From assembly GCF_051020955.1 (NCBI RefSeq), contig NC_135013.1:43839087-43903086 (forward strand): a stretch of DNA of 64,000 bases. The letters are read 5' to 3'. This stretch comes from Megalopta genalis. Taxonomy: Eukaryota > Arthropoda > Insecta > Hymenoptera > Halictidae. Under the pieces are notes generated by a model. That model was not told the DNA's origin. It was given only the letters and a program-made list of their open reading frames with translations, and did no database searches. A program made the translations under genes and the position numbers. Shown one piece after another: positions 12,655-26,300 of this stretch. The first letter of the stretch is position 1; every line of letters starts with the position of its first letter.

Positions 12655-12845
12655 GACGTGATACTTGAAATATTTCTTTCCATATGACGTCTTATGGACC
12701 TCTAAAAGACGTCGTTTAGACGTCTACGGGACGTCTTAAAGGCGTCCTTAAGACGTCTTGATTTGTAACACCGGACGTTTCTAGGTCGTTCGTAGGCTGT
12801 TCGTAGACCTACATCAAACGTCTTAAAGACATCTTTGTGCTGTCT
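12655..12845. repeat. GACGTC-rich repeat patch
   Basis: The motif GACGTC or a one-base variant occurs at least seven times in about 190 bp (ATGACGTCTTATGG, AAGACGTCGTTTAG, ACGTCTACGGGACGTCTTAA, GGCGTCCTTAAGACGTC). Several units are themselves palindromic. The patch ends next to the inverted-repeat transposon at 12868. Confidence 0.65.
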
Positions 12846-12867
12846 GGATATAGTGGCTCTTAGCTAT

Positions 12868-15300
12868 AGAGATCAAAAACGGTTTTTAAGTTTTTTTTTA
12901 CTTACCTGCCTAAATTGTGCTGCATGGTAAGGAAATAATATGTACAAAATTCCGGAGTGATTGGACAACGGGAACCCGTACCGCAGTGGCGTCAAAGTTT
13001 TGAAATTTCTATTATTTACATTAATTTTAATATAAATGTGTGCAATACTAAATATTTTTTAATGAAAATATAATGTCTTACATGTACATAATATTATCTA
13101 AACTTAATTTCTAATTATACGTTATAATGAAACTTATTGAAACATCTTATGAAATATTACGTATTGGTCAATATACGATTTCTATTAAGGTAGATTTGCT
13201 GGCATCTGGACAACGTCGTTCGTAATCTTCTAATACTTGTAAAATAAATTGTTGATTATCTTCAGTTTTCGTTAATAAGCCATTATATTCGGTGATAAGC
13301 TTCACGCCTCATTCTCTGCGCTGTCATTAACTACTATTAAATTCCTTATTATTTCTAACATACACACTTTACATCGCCTTCCATAAACAGAAGGGTCTTT
13401 TTGTAAAAAAATCTGTATTTATGTGAAATCTAGAAAAGAAATTGCGATTTTGCGATGAGATGAAATTTTCTTTGCTAATATTAATATAATTTGTTATATC
13501 ATTTAAAATAGTCCTTTCACTTGAAATTTTCGTGTGTTCAAAATACAAATTTTAAATCATGCGCCTCTTTATATCGGAAAGCAATTCTGCACTAAGAAAA
13601 GCTAATTTTGAACATTCTGATATTAAATACCATAAATGTCTGCTAAATTTATGTATTGTTACTTCCTTTTGTCAACTTCTTTATACTTGTGAAGCTGTTG
13701 CAAAAATTGCAGATCTGGGTTTGAACATTTGCAGCAATTGATGCATTAAATCACGCTTTAGTATCCATATTAGCTATAAATAAGCACGTATCCTCAATTC
13801 CTAAAATTTCTGCGTTATTTAACAAAAATTCTTCGCGAAATAAATATATTTTTAACACATAAATCGCTTTGTCCATCTATCTGGCATGATGAAAAGCTAG
13901 ATATGGAAGGAATTTCTTTTTGTTAATGTTCCGCCAAGAATTGATCGTATCAATATATCAATTTCATACTCTGAAGCTTTTCACAAATATAAGCATCCTT
14001 TGCGCATAGTCGATAATTAGATTTATTAACTGTTGAGCTTTTGGAAACTTCTTGAATAATGAAATTTCAGGTGTTGACGATTTTGTCATTCTGAGCTCAA
14101 ACACGCTTTTTAAAATTACTTCATATACGCGATACCAGCGGGGAAAATATAATTAATCTCGCTCGAGTATTTGCTCTAAAATCACGCAGCCACAGCTTGA
14201 AGTGCCTCCTAGGCCTGTTCTTTTTCAGTGTATCTTTTAATAGCAGGGATTGCTAGCAGTTTTTCTTTTCCGTCATATGTGTTTATAACTGGCAATCTCT
14301 CAACAGATTCTTTATCAGTTAATCGTGGTAGCAGTTTTCCATCCTAGTGAACGGTTATATTTTTCGGCAAATCTTCTTGGAATGCTACACGTAATCTCGT
14401 TGTTCTTTCCGCTCGCAATTGACACCGGTAGCGTCGTATTGAAGACCGATTAATTACTAAATCGTCTAAACCATGTGCTAACGCTTCAGCAACAACGAGT
14501 ACGATGCGAACTGCATCTCGATCATTTAGTTTAGCGTTGTCTAACTTGTTGGGTCCCTCTTGACTTTTTTAGTTGACTCGGTCCTGCTTCGACAAAAAGA
14601 TCAGGATGATCTATGATGTGATCTTCGGGTACGGATTGTGTAAAAATTTCTGTATCACTTCTTACTCTCCTTTCGAACTCTGCTCTACGAAATACACACC
14701 TCGAACTTTCAGCAAGAATTTAACTAGAAACACTCGCTATTACTCAAAATGATCAAGTATGATCTCCTGTACAATAGTAAAATGACTTTTCCGGAGGAAA
14801 AAAGTGAGGTTCCAAGGATACCTGCTGAGATTCCAAAAATAATACGATCATACCTCAGGTAGTCTTAATTCATCGAATTTGCTGGTTAGCTCAATGGAGC
14901 TAGTTGTAGATGTAATTTAGTATAAATAAAAAAAAATATCTCAGGTAGTCGGCACAGCTAACGGTATAATTCAAACGCTGCGGTACGCAGGAAGCTTGAC
15001 GGTACGTAAAATTCAAAATTTTGAAATATATTATGGGAAGCGATACACCGACGCTCTTAATATACATTTAAGAAATTGTATTCTCATTTTCAAAAAGTAG
15101 TCCCATATTTATAACACAAGAAGATACAAGTACATAAAAAATAAACATAAAATCGCTATGACTTTGAAACTTTGACGCTAATGCGGCACGAGTTCCCGTT
15201 GTACAATCATTCTGAAATTTTGTACATACATTCTTTTCACCAAGTGGCACAATTTAGACAGGAAAGACTAAAAAAAGAAAGACTAAAAACGGGAAAGACT
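12868..15300 (-). mobile_element. Decayed DNA transposon with >100-bp inverted ends
   Basis: Left arm (about 12868-13020) and right arm (about 15140-15300) match in opposite orientation, sharing CCTGCCTAAATTGTGC versus CCTGTCTAAATTGTGC, ATGTACAAAATT, ACAACGGGAACCCGT and GCGTCAAAGTTT. Between them the - strand carries broken coding sequence. Near 14530-14200 it reads as LNDRDAVRIVLVVAEALAHG, then RYRCQLRAERTTRLRV, then ITVHxDGKLLPRLTDKESVE. Near 13310-13200 it reads NGLLTKTEDNQQFILQVLED then RCPDASKSTL. These look like a protein family repeated in insect genomes, which I take to be a transposase-associated ORF, but I cannot assign the superfamily. Stops and frame changes make it inactive. Confidence 0.6.
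13200..14560 (-). pseudogene. Broken transposon ORF, unassigned family
   Basis: This is the coding remnant inside the inverted-repeat element. Reading the - strand from about 14560 down to 13200 gives ordered fragments in changing frames: an alpha-helical, Arg-rich block (IRRYRCQLRAER), a VHxDGK block, a middle block with RWMDKAIYVLKIYLFREEF, an RHLWYL-like block, and the C-terminal KTEDNQQFILQVLEDYERRC. At least three stops and several frameshifts separate them. The order suggests one ancestral protein of several hundred residues. Confidence 0.5.
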
Positions 15301-15857
15301 AGTGTTTGTACGTAGGAAAACAGTACTGCTCCGAATATATCTAGAAAATTGCGGTTATTGGAAACAATTGTCCTCAAACTTTCAATCAAATGACTTTTTT
15401 AATCGTGCTAAATCGAATGAAGTCGTTTGAAAAGGAAATTGAATTTATTTTTCAAGACCGTGTTAAATCAAAACCGTGTAAAAACAGAACTGAGTGTATT
15501 TGCGAAAATCACAAAACAGCAAAATATGTGTCGGCTTGTTGGATTCATGAGAAAAAGTTTTATCAAAATCGATGGACCCAACGACACACCGACCTCTCCT
15601 TGCATACAATAATATCAAAACGGTAAAACTACCTATTTTGATACACCGCTCAATTGTGAACGCTTGTTTAAAAAATAGGTAGAACATACGAAAGTGAATG
15701 TAAAATTCTACTCATATTTTTGAATTTTGTTCTTTATAAATTCACACATGCGAACACTGTTAGCTAACAATCAGCTGTAAAAAAAATGTTTATCCGCATA
15801 CGAGTGTTTCTAAACAAGAGCATGCTGTTTCACTATGTACTTCAATTTTTTCATTGC
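15301..15857. other. AT-rich DNA, nothing recognised
   Basis: Frames of 60-78 codons on both strands near 15390-15690 overlap each other and have no domain signature. Confidence 0.45.
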
Positions 15858-15981
15858 CCCGTTTCCGTACCGTGTCTCCATGTTTTCTATTCAATGTCTC
15901 CAATTTGAAACGAGTATTTCAAATGCCCGTACCAATATAGGGACATTGAATATGGAACATGGAGACATGGTACAGAAATGA
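15858..15981. repeat. Long hairpin (~50-bp arms)
   Basis: The left arm contains TACCGTGTCTCCATGTTTTC then TATTCAATGTCTCC. The right arm contains GGGACATTGAATATGGAACA then TGGAGACATGGTACAG, its imperfect reverse complement. The loop is about 25 nt. It is either a small foldback element or a structured non-coding sequence. Confidence 0.6.
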
Positions 15982-16435
15982 CGTTCCATAATAGTTACAT
16001 GCTCGTACTTTACTAGTTCACCCGTGTTGTTCTTTATCTATATTACATAAACGTTACAAAATTCATTGCATTATCTAGAAACATCGATCTATCGAAAAGT
16101 AGTACAATGGAACCTCGATTATCTACGTTAAGTAGAATGACACAAATATTCGAATATTAAAAAATAATATATATTATAATATATATTAAAATATTCGTCC
16201 TCATTAATTTACACAATAAATCGTTTTGCATTCGCGTTGACTTAGATCGAGCCGATTACATGTAAAAATTTAGTTTGAATAATTCTGATATCGCTGAGCC
16301 GGGTAATCGAGGTTCGTATAAATATTCAAAGATAACACACTTCCAAGTTCTAATGAAATTGATGGTGATCCTGTACCCTTGAAAAGCGTTCTATAACAGG
16401 TACTTTTACCTTATCTATAGATCGCATGATAACGC

Positions 16436-16658
16436 GGGGGAGGATGGGGGTCGGGTAAAGTAAATAGCGTTCGATCGTCGTCGGTTCCCATGCTGGAGGA
16501 CACGCGTTCGAAATAAAAGTAGCAGAAGTGGGACAGCTTTTGCACGTGCATCTCGCTAGGTATACCTTCAGAAACTCGCACGTTTACGAAATGGGAAGAA
16601 GGGAAAGGTAGCAGCCGAAGAGGGGGGAAAAGATGACTAAGAAGATGAGGAAGAAAAA

Positions 16659-16690
<32 letters not shown>

Positions 16691-17286
16691 CGAAGAAGAT
16701 AAAGACGACGAAGAAGAAGAGAAGACGATGAAGAAAAAGAAGACGAAGAAGTGGGTGCCCGCGGAGTGAGAGTACCCGAGGAAAGATGCTCACCGGTGCA
16801 CACAGCACTGCCAGGAAGGGAATTACACCAGGTAGACCAGGTGAAAGAGGAGAGGCATTCCGCGATGGAAAAAGAAAGAGGTCCGGCAAGAATGCAGGTA
16901 GTAGGGGAAAGGAACTCAACGAGAGGGGATTACGTTGGCACTGGATGGGCATTCGGCGTTTGGGCTGCACACGTTCCGCAGGTACTAGCGATTCACAGAA
17001 GACCGGCTACCTTTGGTGGAACCGGTTGTGGTCGATAACCCGAGTCCTCCGCGTGGAAGAGTCCTCCTCGAATCGTATCACCTGGATGGATGCTCTCGCA
17101 GGAGCCGAAAATCTACTGTCCCGTGTGCTGCTAGTGGCTTTCGCGACCTCCGGCCGGTGAATAGTTCGTTCGCGAACCGTCATTGTTTCGATTCCGTCGC
17201 GCGCAATCCCGTTCCCAGTGATAGAAGTTCAGAGTGAATCAAATTGGAGGCGTGACCAGGAACCTGTCGGTTCTGGATCCAACGAG
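16436..17286 (+). promoter_or_regulatory. Presumed Cen promoter / 5' UTR region
   Basis: GC content rises from about 16430 and stays high up to the start codon at 17287. The stretch includes the purine tract at 16610-16760 and no upstream coding homology. I see no clear TATA box or initiator, so the transcription start is not placed. The sequence just before the ATG (CCAACGAG) has a purine at -3, an acceptable initiation context. Overlapping 95-128 codon frames on both strands are low complexity (Ser/Leu/Phe or Lys/Glu runs) and probably not genes. Confidence 0.45.
16608..16758 (+). repeat. GAA/GAAGAC-rich purine tract
   Basis: About 150 bp are almost purely purine on the + strand, built of GAAGAA, GAGGAA, GACGAAGAA and similar units. 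It lies 530 bp upstream of the Cen start codon. Such polypurine tracts can form triplexes and are length-variable. The long - strand frames here are its translation artefacts. Confidence 0.8.
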
Positions 17287-17392
17287 ATGAACGGGCCGAG
17301 CGTAGACGTCGTCTGGGACCCGCAGACGCAGATGAACCCCCTGGAATCTTGGGATTACTCCATCGAGCTCTCTTGTCTTCAAGGTCCGGAAG
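17287..17392 (+). CDS. Cen: Cen coding exon 1
   Basis: Starts at ATG (MNGPSVDVVWDPQTQ) and runs through ESWDYSIELSCLQGPE to a GTATAT donor, ending after one base of a codon (phase 1). Exon 2 begins with AT, restoring Asp, so the junction reads GPE-D-LQLAAELGK. The W-D/Y-rich block just before LQLAAELGK is positioned like the WYD region of vertebrate CDR2. A closer GT (CAAGGTCC at 17384) would break the phase match and was not chosen. Intron 1 is 12,678 bp. Confidence 0.82.
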
Positions 17393-20300
17393 GTATATCA
17401 AAGCGAAAACGTTCTGCATCACGAGGCGCGGTGTTTGTGGAGTTCTCTGAATTTTGTTCGATATAGTGCTCGTAAGATTGACAGCGTGGTAACACGTGTA
17501 AACCGGCGCCTACCCGTCCGACGCTGTCGGCGACGGCTAACGTTGCTTTCTTGACGCTCGAATTCGATAGATGAGTGCGATACACGCTGCGAATTTCTAC
17601 GTAATGACGATCGGATCCGACGAGTGCTACGACTGTAACGTATTTTATAACCGAAGTGAAAATCCACGCGATTCCTGGCCGCAGGGCGCTCCAAATCGGC
17701 GCCGCTGTCTCGCGATACGAGCAATTTATAGTTCGAGGCATGATCATGGAGGATGATGTATGGGGAACGAAAGATTTGAATAGAGCCGCGGTAATTGGAT
17801 AAATTCGACTTGAAACAAAGCTTCCATCGTTCGTAGCGTTTCTTGTTGTTTATTCGTACTGTTCTTCTTCTTATTCTTACGTTTTTGAACGTCGTTGCAC
17901 GGTGGTGCATTTCCCCAAAAAACTCGGCCGCGATTCACAACTTCGTACGATTTTTACGAAAATTCCGTGAATTCCGTGAAAATCCGTTCAATTCGCTGAA
18001 CTTGAACGTATTGTCAAGAACGGAAAATCAGACACTACTAACGCAATCATTATTTTCATATCACGATCTTAATTTCAACGTCTTTAATGCTTTGACTGTT
18101 CCGGCAATATCCATAAAATCTTTCTACAATTAACTCTTGTATAGTGAACCATTTTACGTGACTGTACAATTGGCAATGTTTATGACGATTCTCGGGTTTA
18201 TTCATCAATTTTTTGAAAACATTTTTGAAGATACTTTTTGTAGACCTCTAGCGTATTCGTTTAATTTAATTGTCAAAAATTTGGTGATTTAAATACATTG
18301 GTAACAAAATCACTCGATAACTACACACTGGGGGTTAAAGTATTTTATTTAATCAAATTAAAATTGAAAAGTTACGTTGTACAACATCGGCTACAGTTTC
18401 GATGTTTCTTACGTTTCGAGGAACCTAATAAAATTAAGAGGATTTAATAAGTTAGCGTGAAAATACATTTTCAAATTGGAGCAAATAATTCCGTCATCTA
18501 TCTGTGGGTAACATGGCAGTCAAAGCGTTATCGTTCACTTATTTTAACAATATTTTGCGACGCTTGTGCGCAAGGTTCATCTATATAACATATATTTTCA
18601 TGGTAAAATGTTCAATAAATGGTTTCTTTAAGGATAAACTTTACGGTATTACGAATCACGAGAATACGCCGACTTTGGAAATATGACGTGTATCGCTATT
18701 TGGAAAGAGGTTTTACCGTGCATTGACAGGTAGCTCGCTTGCGACGACGCGACGGCTCCGGTATTTAAATTTCATCCCAGATTTAGTGCTAATTGTTCAT
18801 TTTGCGTTTTCGACTACCGATGCATGCATATTTCAAACGCGATTTGCAATCCTACAACTTCAAAGAGGAGTCTCGCTACGAACATTGTTTCCACTATACT
18901 GCAGTCCACTTTGGAACACAGCACTTGAGGCGCTGACAATTGTCTTGTTTTCTAAGAAAAGTAACAAAAATAAGAAAACTCTTAAAGAAATGATGATCTT
19001 ATAACGCGATCTTGATGATGCTAACTATGGTGCACGGCGTTTTCTTTCATGGATACGTTGATTAGCACATCTTAACAACAATTGTCAATGACGAGAATGT
19101 TAATCCATTGCAGATAACTATTATAATTGATGAAGACAGTTTTTTGTTATGAGTAACCAATACTGATGACCAGAATTTTGCATCGGTTACGAATAACTAT
19201 TTTATTATCAGAATTTTATTTTAAATTGATATCGACGATTAAAACTATCTTTTCGTGCCTCTGACTGTCGTCAATTATTATTACCATTACTAGAATGTGC
19301 ATTTCTATGAAAAGTCAAGGTCTGATAAAAATATTTTAAAACATTTAATATAAATATGAATTTTTTCCCCTTGAAAGCAGTAAATTACATTATATTCTTC
19401 TGTACATTCCACAGTTCTTCTACAGGGAGTTATCGAATGACCGTAAATAAATATAATATAATAAATATATCGACCGTAAATTTATATTATAAATACTTCT
19501 TAATCGAAATTACAAAACTCGGACATAACCAAAATAAAATTCTGATCGTCAATAATGATTATTCGTAATCGATGTATAATTTTGTTTATCTGCAATGCAT
19601 AACTAAAAACAATTTATTCAATCAAAAATGATTGTAATCATTTACAACCATTAATTAGTAACTACAAGACAGAAAAGTTCATTTTTCCTATCCATTGCAA
19701 TTTCTTCAAAATTTTCTTTAAAATTTCGCGATGTTACGTTTTATGTAAATAAAGATCAATTTTCTATCGATGATTTTTTCCTATCAGACTTTCGAAACTA
19801 TTATTCTAAAGTCGTTTCAACTGCTTGGTTTTTAGTGGCTATTTGTAAAGTTTGTTCGCAATAATTTCAATCTCAAAAATTTTTGTTCTTAATTTCATTG
19901 TAACCTGAAAAAGAATATTTTAAAATTTGTATTTATTTACGTTATTCTCTTATTTATCTATTTCATTCCGTTAATATTAGCATTACTTTATTTAATCTCT
20001 TCTATTACAAATGAAATAGTTTCCACGTTTAGATAAATATTTTAAATGAAAATAGAAATATTTTAATCTTATTTTATGACAGCTCCTCGCATAGAGTTGT
20101 GCTGAATTAAATTGTCTGCACACGCGCGTTTCTTTGAAAGCAATTTGTAAGGCAAGGGGTGAAGTAGATTAAGTATGAAATCTTCACCACAACAGTCTGA
20201 CTCGTTGTTATAGAAGGGGTTAAAGAAATCGAAATTTGGATAGATCGAAAGAGAATGAAGAAACGTAAAAGGTTTCGCAAATTCATCCGTCAGATCGTGC

Positions 20301-23300
20301 TCTCTGCTAATTTGAAACACATCGATCGCGCGACATTTTTTTCTGTCTAACGTGGCGCAGAGTAATCGATAAAGGAACGTGTGTATGTACTCCGTATTAT
20401 CGCACGGCAAAAGTGAAAGATGATATTTAATGTACACCTACCTCGGTACCGGTAGAACGACTGATATCTCGAGAATGCCGAGTTAATAGGCAACAGAATG
20501 TCTCGTTATAAATTAACTGTGTTCCTCCCTTTAGTACCAAACGCATTCCAAGCAGTCGTTTTCAGATAATTATTTGATTTTACACAGTTTGTGTTCCTCG
20601 TTTCTTATCTCTTATATGGAAATATCCTACGGTTGCTTAAAAATATGCAACCGACGTATTTTTATTGCTCGATTTCCACTGCACCGTTTCTAATATATCC
20701 AATTAAAAATATATCAGAATAATTTATAAGCTTGCTTGTGCAATAAATGTCGGACTCCAGAAGTAAAACAGAAACAGTTTACTTGCCGGATGACAGTGTC
20801 ATAAAACGCGTGTCGGATATTTTAAACTCTACTTTAGCTGGTCATTTTCTCATGCGTCGCAATTAGAACAATCGTGCAAAACCCAATATGTACATATTTA
20901 ATTGGCTCGTAAAGTGATATTAAATGTCTCTTACGACAATCTAATACTAAATACAGACAACATTGAATATAAATAAATTGTGATAAACAATCATATTTGG
21001 TTCTACGAACCGTTACATAGATTAATAGTTCTATGTATATCATTATTTATGTATAAAATAGAATACGTATAATCATGTATAATAATATTGTACTATAGAA
21101 AGTGTCGCAAAATTATGGTACTTGAAAACTATGGTACTTCGGGGAAGTGAGGGGTTCCTGAGATCATTTGAAGTAACTTTTTCCTTAGCGAAAATGCAAT
21201 CCGCGGCTTCATTTACGAGTTACTAACGAAAAACATTGACGAATAAAAGGCAAGATCAGCTGGCGCGAGGCGGCTGAGCCAATGAACGGAACCCCTAATA
21301 TAACAAGTAGTTTTACGCTATTCTACAAAATTCAACTAATCACTCATCAAAAATATCAGACAATCGTTGAACTACTGTAATTCGATGAGAAAGATTGCAT
21401 GGCAGTAAACTTGAACTTATTGCAAAGATTCTTTTACATTAAAAAATGGAGTAAAAGAACTGAAATGTGTTTTTGTCGCCGGAACTTTTGAAAATTTAAA
21501 CCACGCAGCAGAATCTAAAAATCTTTATTTGAGCCGTTTATTTTGAAAGTGGCATAAGTCACTTTAAAAAAAAAAAAAATCGAGTTAATGGTAACACTAA
21601 TTACAATTGAACGGTATCTTCTCATTTATAAAAAAAAAAAGTGACTTATGCCACTTTCAAAATAAACGGCTCATTTGTGATTTCTATGGAAACAGTTTTG
21701 CAGAGAGTACTCCCCTCTATATTTTATATTGGTGTTTAGTATTTTGTATTTTGTACTATCGTGTTTAGTTTAGCAAATAAAATGTTATTTTTAATTCAAA
21801 TTTAGGTAAAAAGCAAATAATAATTAATTTTCGTTTTTTTCCGTTTATCATGTAGTAAATATTAATTTCCATGTATTATTACTGAAGAATTTGTGTCTTT
21901 CTTCCTGAACTTATAAAAATTGACGATGTTCATCATAACGATGAACGATTGAAGACTATTATTTCCAGACTATGACAATTAATAAGTAACACGATTGAAA
22001 TTGTATTTGTAAATAGAAATCACATTTCATTATTTCAAATAATTCAATAATAAGTAATTATTTCTGTCTTCCATTGAAACTTCTAAATAACAAATAATTG
22101 TTCATTTAAATAATCGTTCAAACGAACATTCACTTAAATGATGCCCAAGTTGGCACACGAGTCAAGCTAAAATAAGAAATTCCACAAACGTAGATATTTT
22201 TTCTTGAATGAACCGGATCTTACAAAGTCGTCTACGGAAGTGAGGATATTTGCATAAACATTCGCAGCGCGATAGAATTTCACAATGACCGTTCCCGTCG
22301 TGTGAAAAACGTGGTCAGCTGAAGGAACGTGTTCGTTACAACAGCGCGAATTGAATGCGTGGCGAACGATCGAAACGTTAAAAGGTTGATGGCGAAGAAT
22401 TCGATAAAGCATGGCGCACGTCACGAGCCGTCGGCGAGCATTGTGAGCCGGGCGACAATAATGACAGCAGGGGATGGTAAAGAGAGAACGGTAGTTGGGT
22501 CGTTTGCTCGGCACGAAGGTCCTTGGCCCTAGCTGGAACACGGCTGCACGTTCGTTGCCTGTGGGCTCGTTGGATTGGAGGTCGTCAGTTTCAGGACGAC
22601 CACGGAATGCCATGAATCGGACCGCTCGACAAGTTCACCTGTTTTGAGCATTCAGCCGAACAGTTTCAGTTCGCGTGTCTTACGAATCGTCCGAGGCGTC
22701 GACCTTAACCGTATCATCGTTAAGCACTTTTTCTTAGGTTGCCTTTTCCTCGATTACTCCATTGCAAAGTTGATACTGATTTGTGATTATTCAACAGACC
22801 TGGCTAAAAATACTTTAACTAAGAAACACAAATATTTTCAAATACTACTTCTCGCAATTGTGTTACATGTGCTTCATTTGAAATAGTCATTTATTTCTGT
22901 ACTAAATGAAATACTAGTTGAAATGCATCATTGATTTTGCAAATATATAATACGTATTTAAAATATATATCTTACAATGTAAACCTGGAATACTTCATTG
23001 GAATAAACATTTTTTTTACTGCTTTTTAAATGAACATTCGAATATTATTACTAAGAAATTTTTCCGACCAAGCAAGCTACGACTGTGCAGCACATTCGTG
23101 TTTCCATTTGATCCATGTATTATTTGAAATATGCAAATTGTTCAAAGCAAACAAATGTTAAATGTTCCAATTACATGCATTGGTTAATAGAGATATAAGA
23201 AAAAGCATATTTCCCAGAACAGTATGTGTTTGTACTTTTTGCATAAATTTTTCTATCATAAATATCAGTCGTAAAAAATAGAATTTCGGATGATTGATAG

Positions 23301-26300
23301 AAATTTAAACACTTGAAATACTATTTCAAAAAAAAAAAAATCATTATTTTCAGTATATCTTAAGAAAATACTATTCAAATTAATCATTTTCTTCGCCGCA
23401 ACATAAATAAACAAAAGTTTTTTATAAAATGTTCCAAATTTTTTTCAACTATTTTTACCCAGGTTTGGTTATCAATATACAGTCTTATCAGAATAACTTT
23501 ATCAAAATGGAACTAAATATTTTATACCTTTTGAGATTTTTAGACTGTACAGTATACTAGACAATGAATAAAAAAAGATTTGCACAAATTGCAATTGGTT
23601 GAAATAATAAATACATTTAAAAGTAATGTATTGTCGACCTTTTTTATCTGAGATTGTAATGAAAGTTTAAACAATGTATTTTGCAAATCTCGATAACTTG
23701 TACAACCGTGGACAAATATGTGTGGACATCTTTTAAATTGTAATAATATCTCTAACATTGGACCCAAAGTTCTGAACGTTTTGAAATGATGGAAGGGCTA
23801 ATTTGTTAGACAATGCATCAACAATTTTTTGCAAAAATTGAGTGGAATGGTAATACAATTTTTAAAACCGCATTTTTGAATTTTATTATCCGAGCATACT
23901 AACGAAGGTTTAAAGTTACAATTATATATATTTTTAAACATTAGTTGATGCAGCTCGTTACTTTTTAGGAAAAGGTATTGACCTATTTATGCCAAAAAAT
24001 GATTAATTCTGCAGATATTCAGTGTTATTTTCCCATGAAAATACGTTTACGAATCGTGAAAACCTTAATGTACGTAATATGCATTTATTGGCACAGCAAA
24101 ATCCATAAAATGAAAGTTAAAATATCCGCTAATCTAATAAATTTTTGACGTACATAAATTAATACTTTTTTTGTAGAAAATGTCAAGTTGCATCAACTAA
24201 TGTTTAAAAAAATATATGATTATGATTAAAAAAGTGAAGATGACCTTGAAGTCTCCGAAAAATCTTCAGCTGCGGAAAAATTATTATGTCTGTATTATAT
24301 GTATATCTCTCTGAACACAGAAAAACTTTTGTTAATAAAGCTTTTCGATACCTACAAAAATAACAGATACTTTGGTGGCCTCCTTTAGCTGAGACACCCT
24401 GTATGATCGTTGGTATATGACGATTTATTTAGCGCAATTAAATAATAAATAGCTAATAAAACAGCTATTATTAAGATCATTTATTTTTGGAATTTTTTTC
24501 GAATGTCTCATTTTTGTTCTAAATTTAATAACGTAAATTACGATGATGCAACAGAGGAAATAACAAGTACAATAAAAACCTCGATAATGCTTAATACTAA
24601 ACTGCATCGTCTTCGTATTGCAACAAATTTTTATATACATGCTTAATACTTCAATATTTTATGAGATTATTGTTAAACATTTTATGAGCTTATAAGATGG
24701 AGATACGATTATAAAATGAAAACATCGTTGAAATTAATGATTTAGTATGCACGTGATGCACATAATCATATACACATAATCGTGAATGGTTTTTTCAATG
24801 GAATCTAATAAAAAATGTAGGTGCTGAAGCAAATATTGATAATATCTAACAATAATAACAATATATAATATACTCTGATATCTACAATATATAATATACT
24901 GATAATAACTAACGCTACAACTACTAAACAACTTAAAATGCGAATTCACGTATTCGTGCGCATAATATAACCCTCAAATCTCATAATTAATTAATGGTTT
25001 AGTAATCTTTATTAGAAAGTAAAAACGAGCCGTTTTAGCTGTTACCAGCTTCCAATTAATCCGCATGCAATTTAAAACTATGAAGCACCAGGAACACACG
25101 ATTTTTTCATTTTATGGATATTATCAGACGCTTTAATAAAAATGGAGAGTGAAATCACGGTTTAATCTAGGAATTGCAGACAATATTACTGTTAAGGAAG
25201 GCAATAATAATAATAAATGCTAACAGCTTGTTTAAGAAAAACAGTAAATGGTTATCGAGCTAACTAACTTTCTATTATTTTATTGCATTTCAAATTTAAT
25301 GTCCAATCCTCACAAATCTGCGATAAAATTGGCTATTAAGTCAATATTTCATATTAAAATGTTAAATGTCGATTTATTTGAAGCCAAGGAAAACAGCTTT
25401 TTAATTCAAATTAACATTTCATATTACAATATTAAATGTCGAATTATTTAAGGAAAGACAAAGCGCTTGTTTTCTAAATCAAAATTAATATTTCGTTGAT
25501 TTAATACGCAACGACTATTAAATGTTGTTAAGAATATAAAGTGTTTTTTTCATAGTTTTCCGATTTATTTCATCCCTAATCCTTTCTTATGAAATTGGAT
25601 CGTAACGAACACAGTCAAATATTATTCCCATTACTATTTAAATAATTTGTACAATATTAATATTCGAATAGACAGATAGAATAATTTACGAGGAATAATG
25701 AATAATTGTTACTCAAATAAAATATTCGATTAAAAAGTATTCGTTCGGATAATTATCTTCCATAGATATTTATTCCCCAACTAATTCCGTCGTAAATTAG
25801 TGCCTGTCGTTCATAAAAGTCAGGAAACCGGAAACACGAAAACAATGAAACTTCGTAACCCCATGTTTGAGATTAAGAAAGTGAAACATAGACTTGTGGA
25901 TTTCGAAACGGAGCAAACTAAACAAATACGTAACAGTTATACAATATGCGTCTAATCGAAATTAAAATTCATCGTCTCACAACCGCTGCTGTATGCGACG
26001 ATAGTGTGACAGGAAATATGTACATATTAATCGCAGCAAAACTCGCGTGCCCGGATCATCCGGTATTACCTTTCCGATTCGTGGTCGTTTCAGAACATTC
26101 GATACCTCAGTCTGATCTTTGGCACGCGATGGCTCCGGCGCTGCTAACAAGAAACAACGTTAACGATAGTAAACCGAAACACGGTAGTTCGGATCGTAAT
26201 TAAACCGCGCGCGAATCATCCAGTCGATCTTCGCGCGTCCGCTCATTACGATTTTACCGCGAGAGAAACCACGAAATTGATCGCGGACTGTTTAAACGAT

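Noticed and set aside
14880..14925. tRNA-like words (GGTTAGCTCAATGG)
   Set aside because: No acceptor stem or T-arm pairing could be found around it.
16411..16970. Long - strand frames of 128-130 codons rich in Ser, Leu and Phe
   Set aside because: They are translations of the purine tract on the opposite strand, low complexity and without splice or domain support.
20069..20437. 122-codon - strand frame in Cen intron 1
   Set aside because: No domain, no splice context and no neighbouring exons. Length is possible by chance in this somewhat less AT-rich patch.
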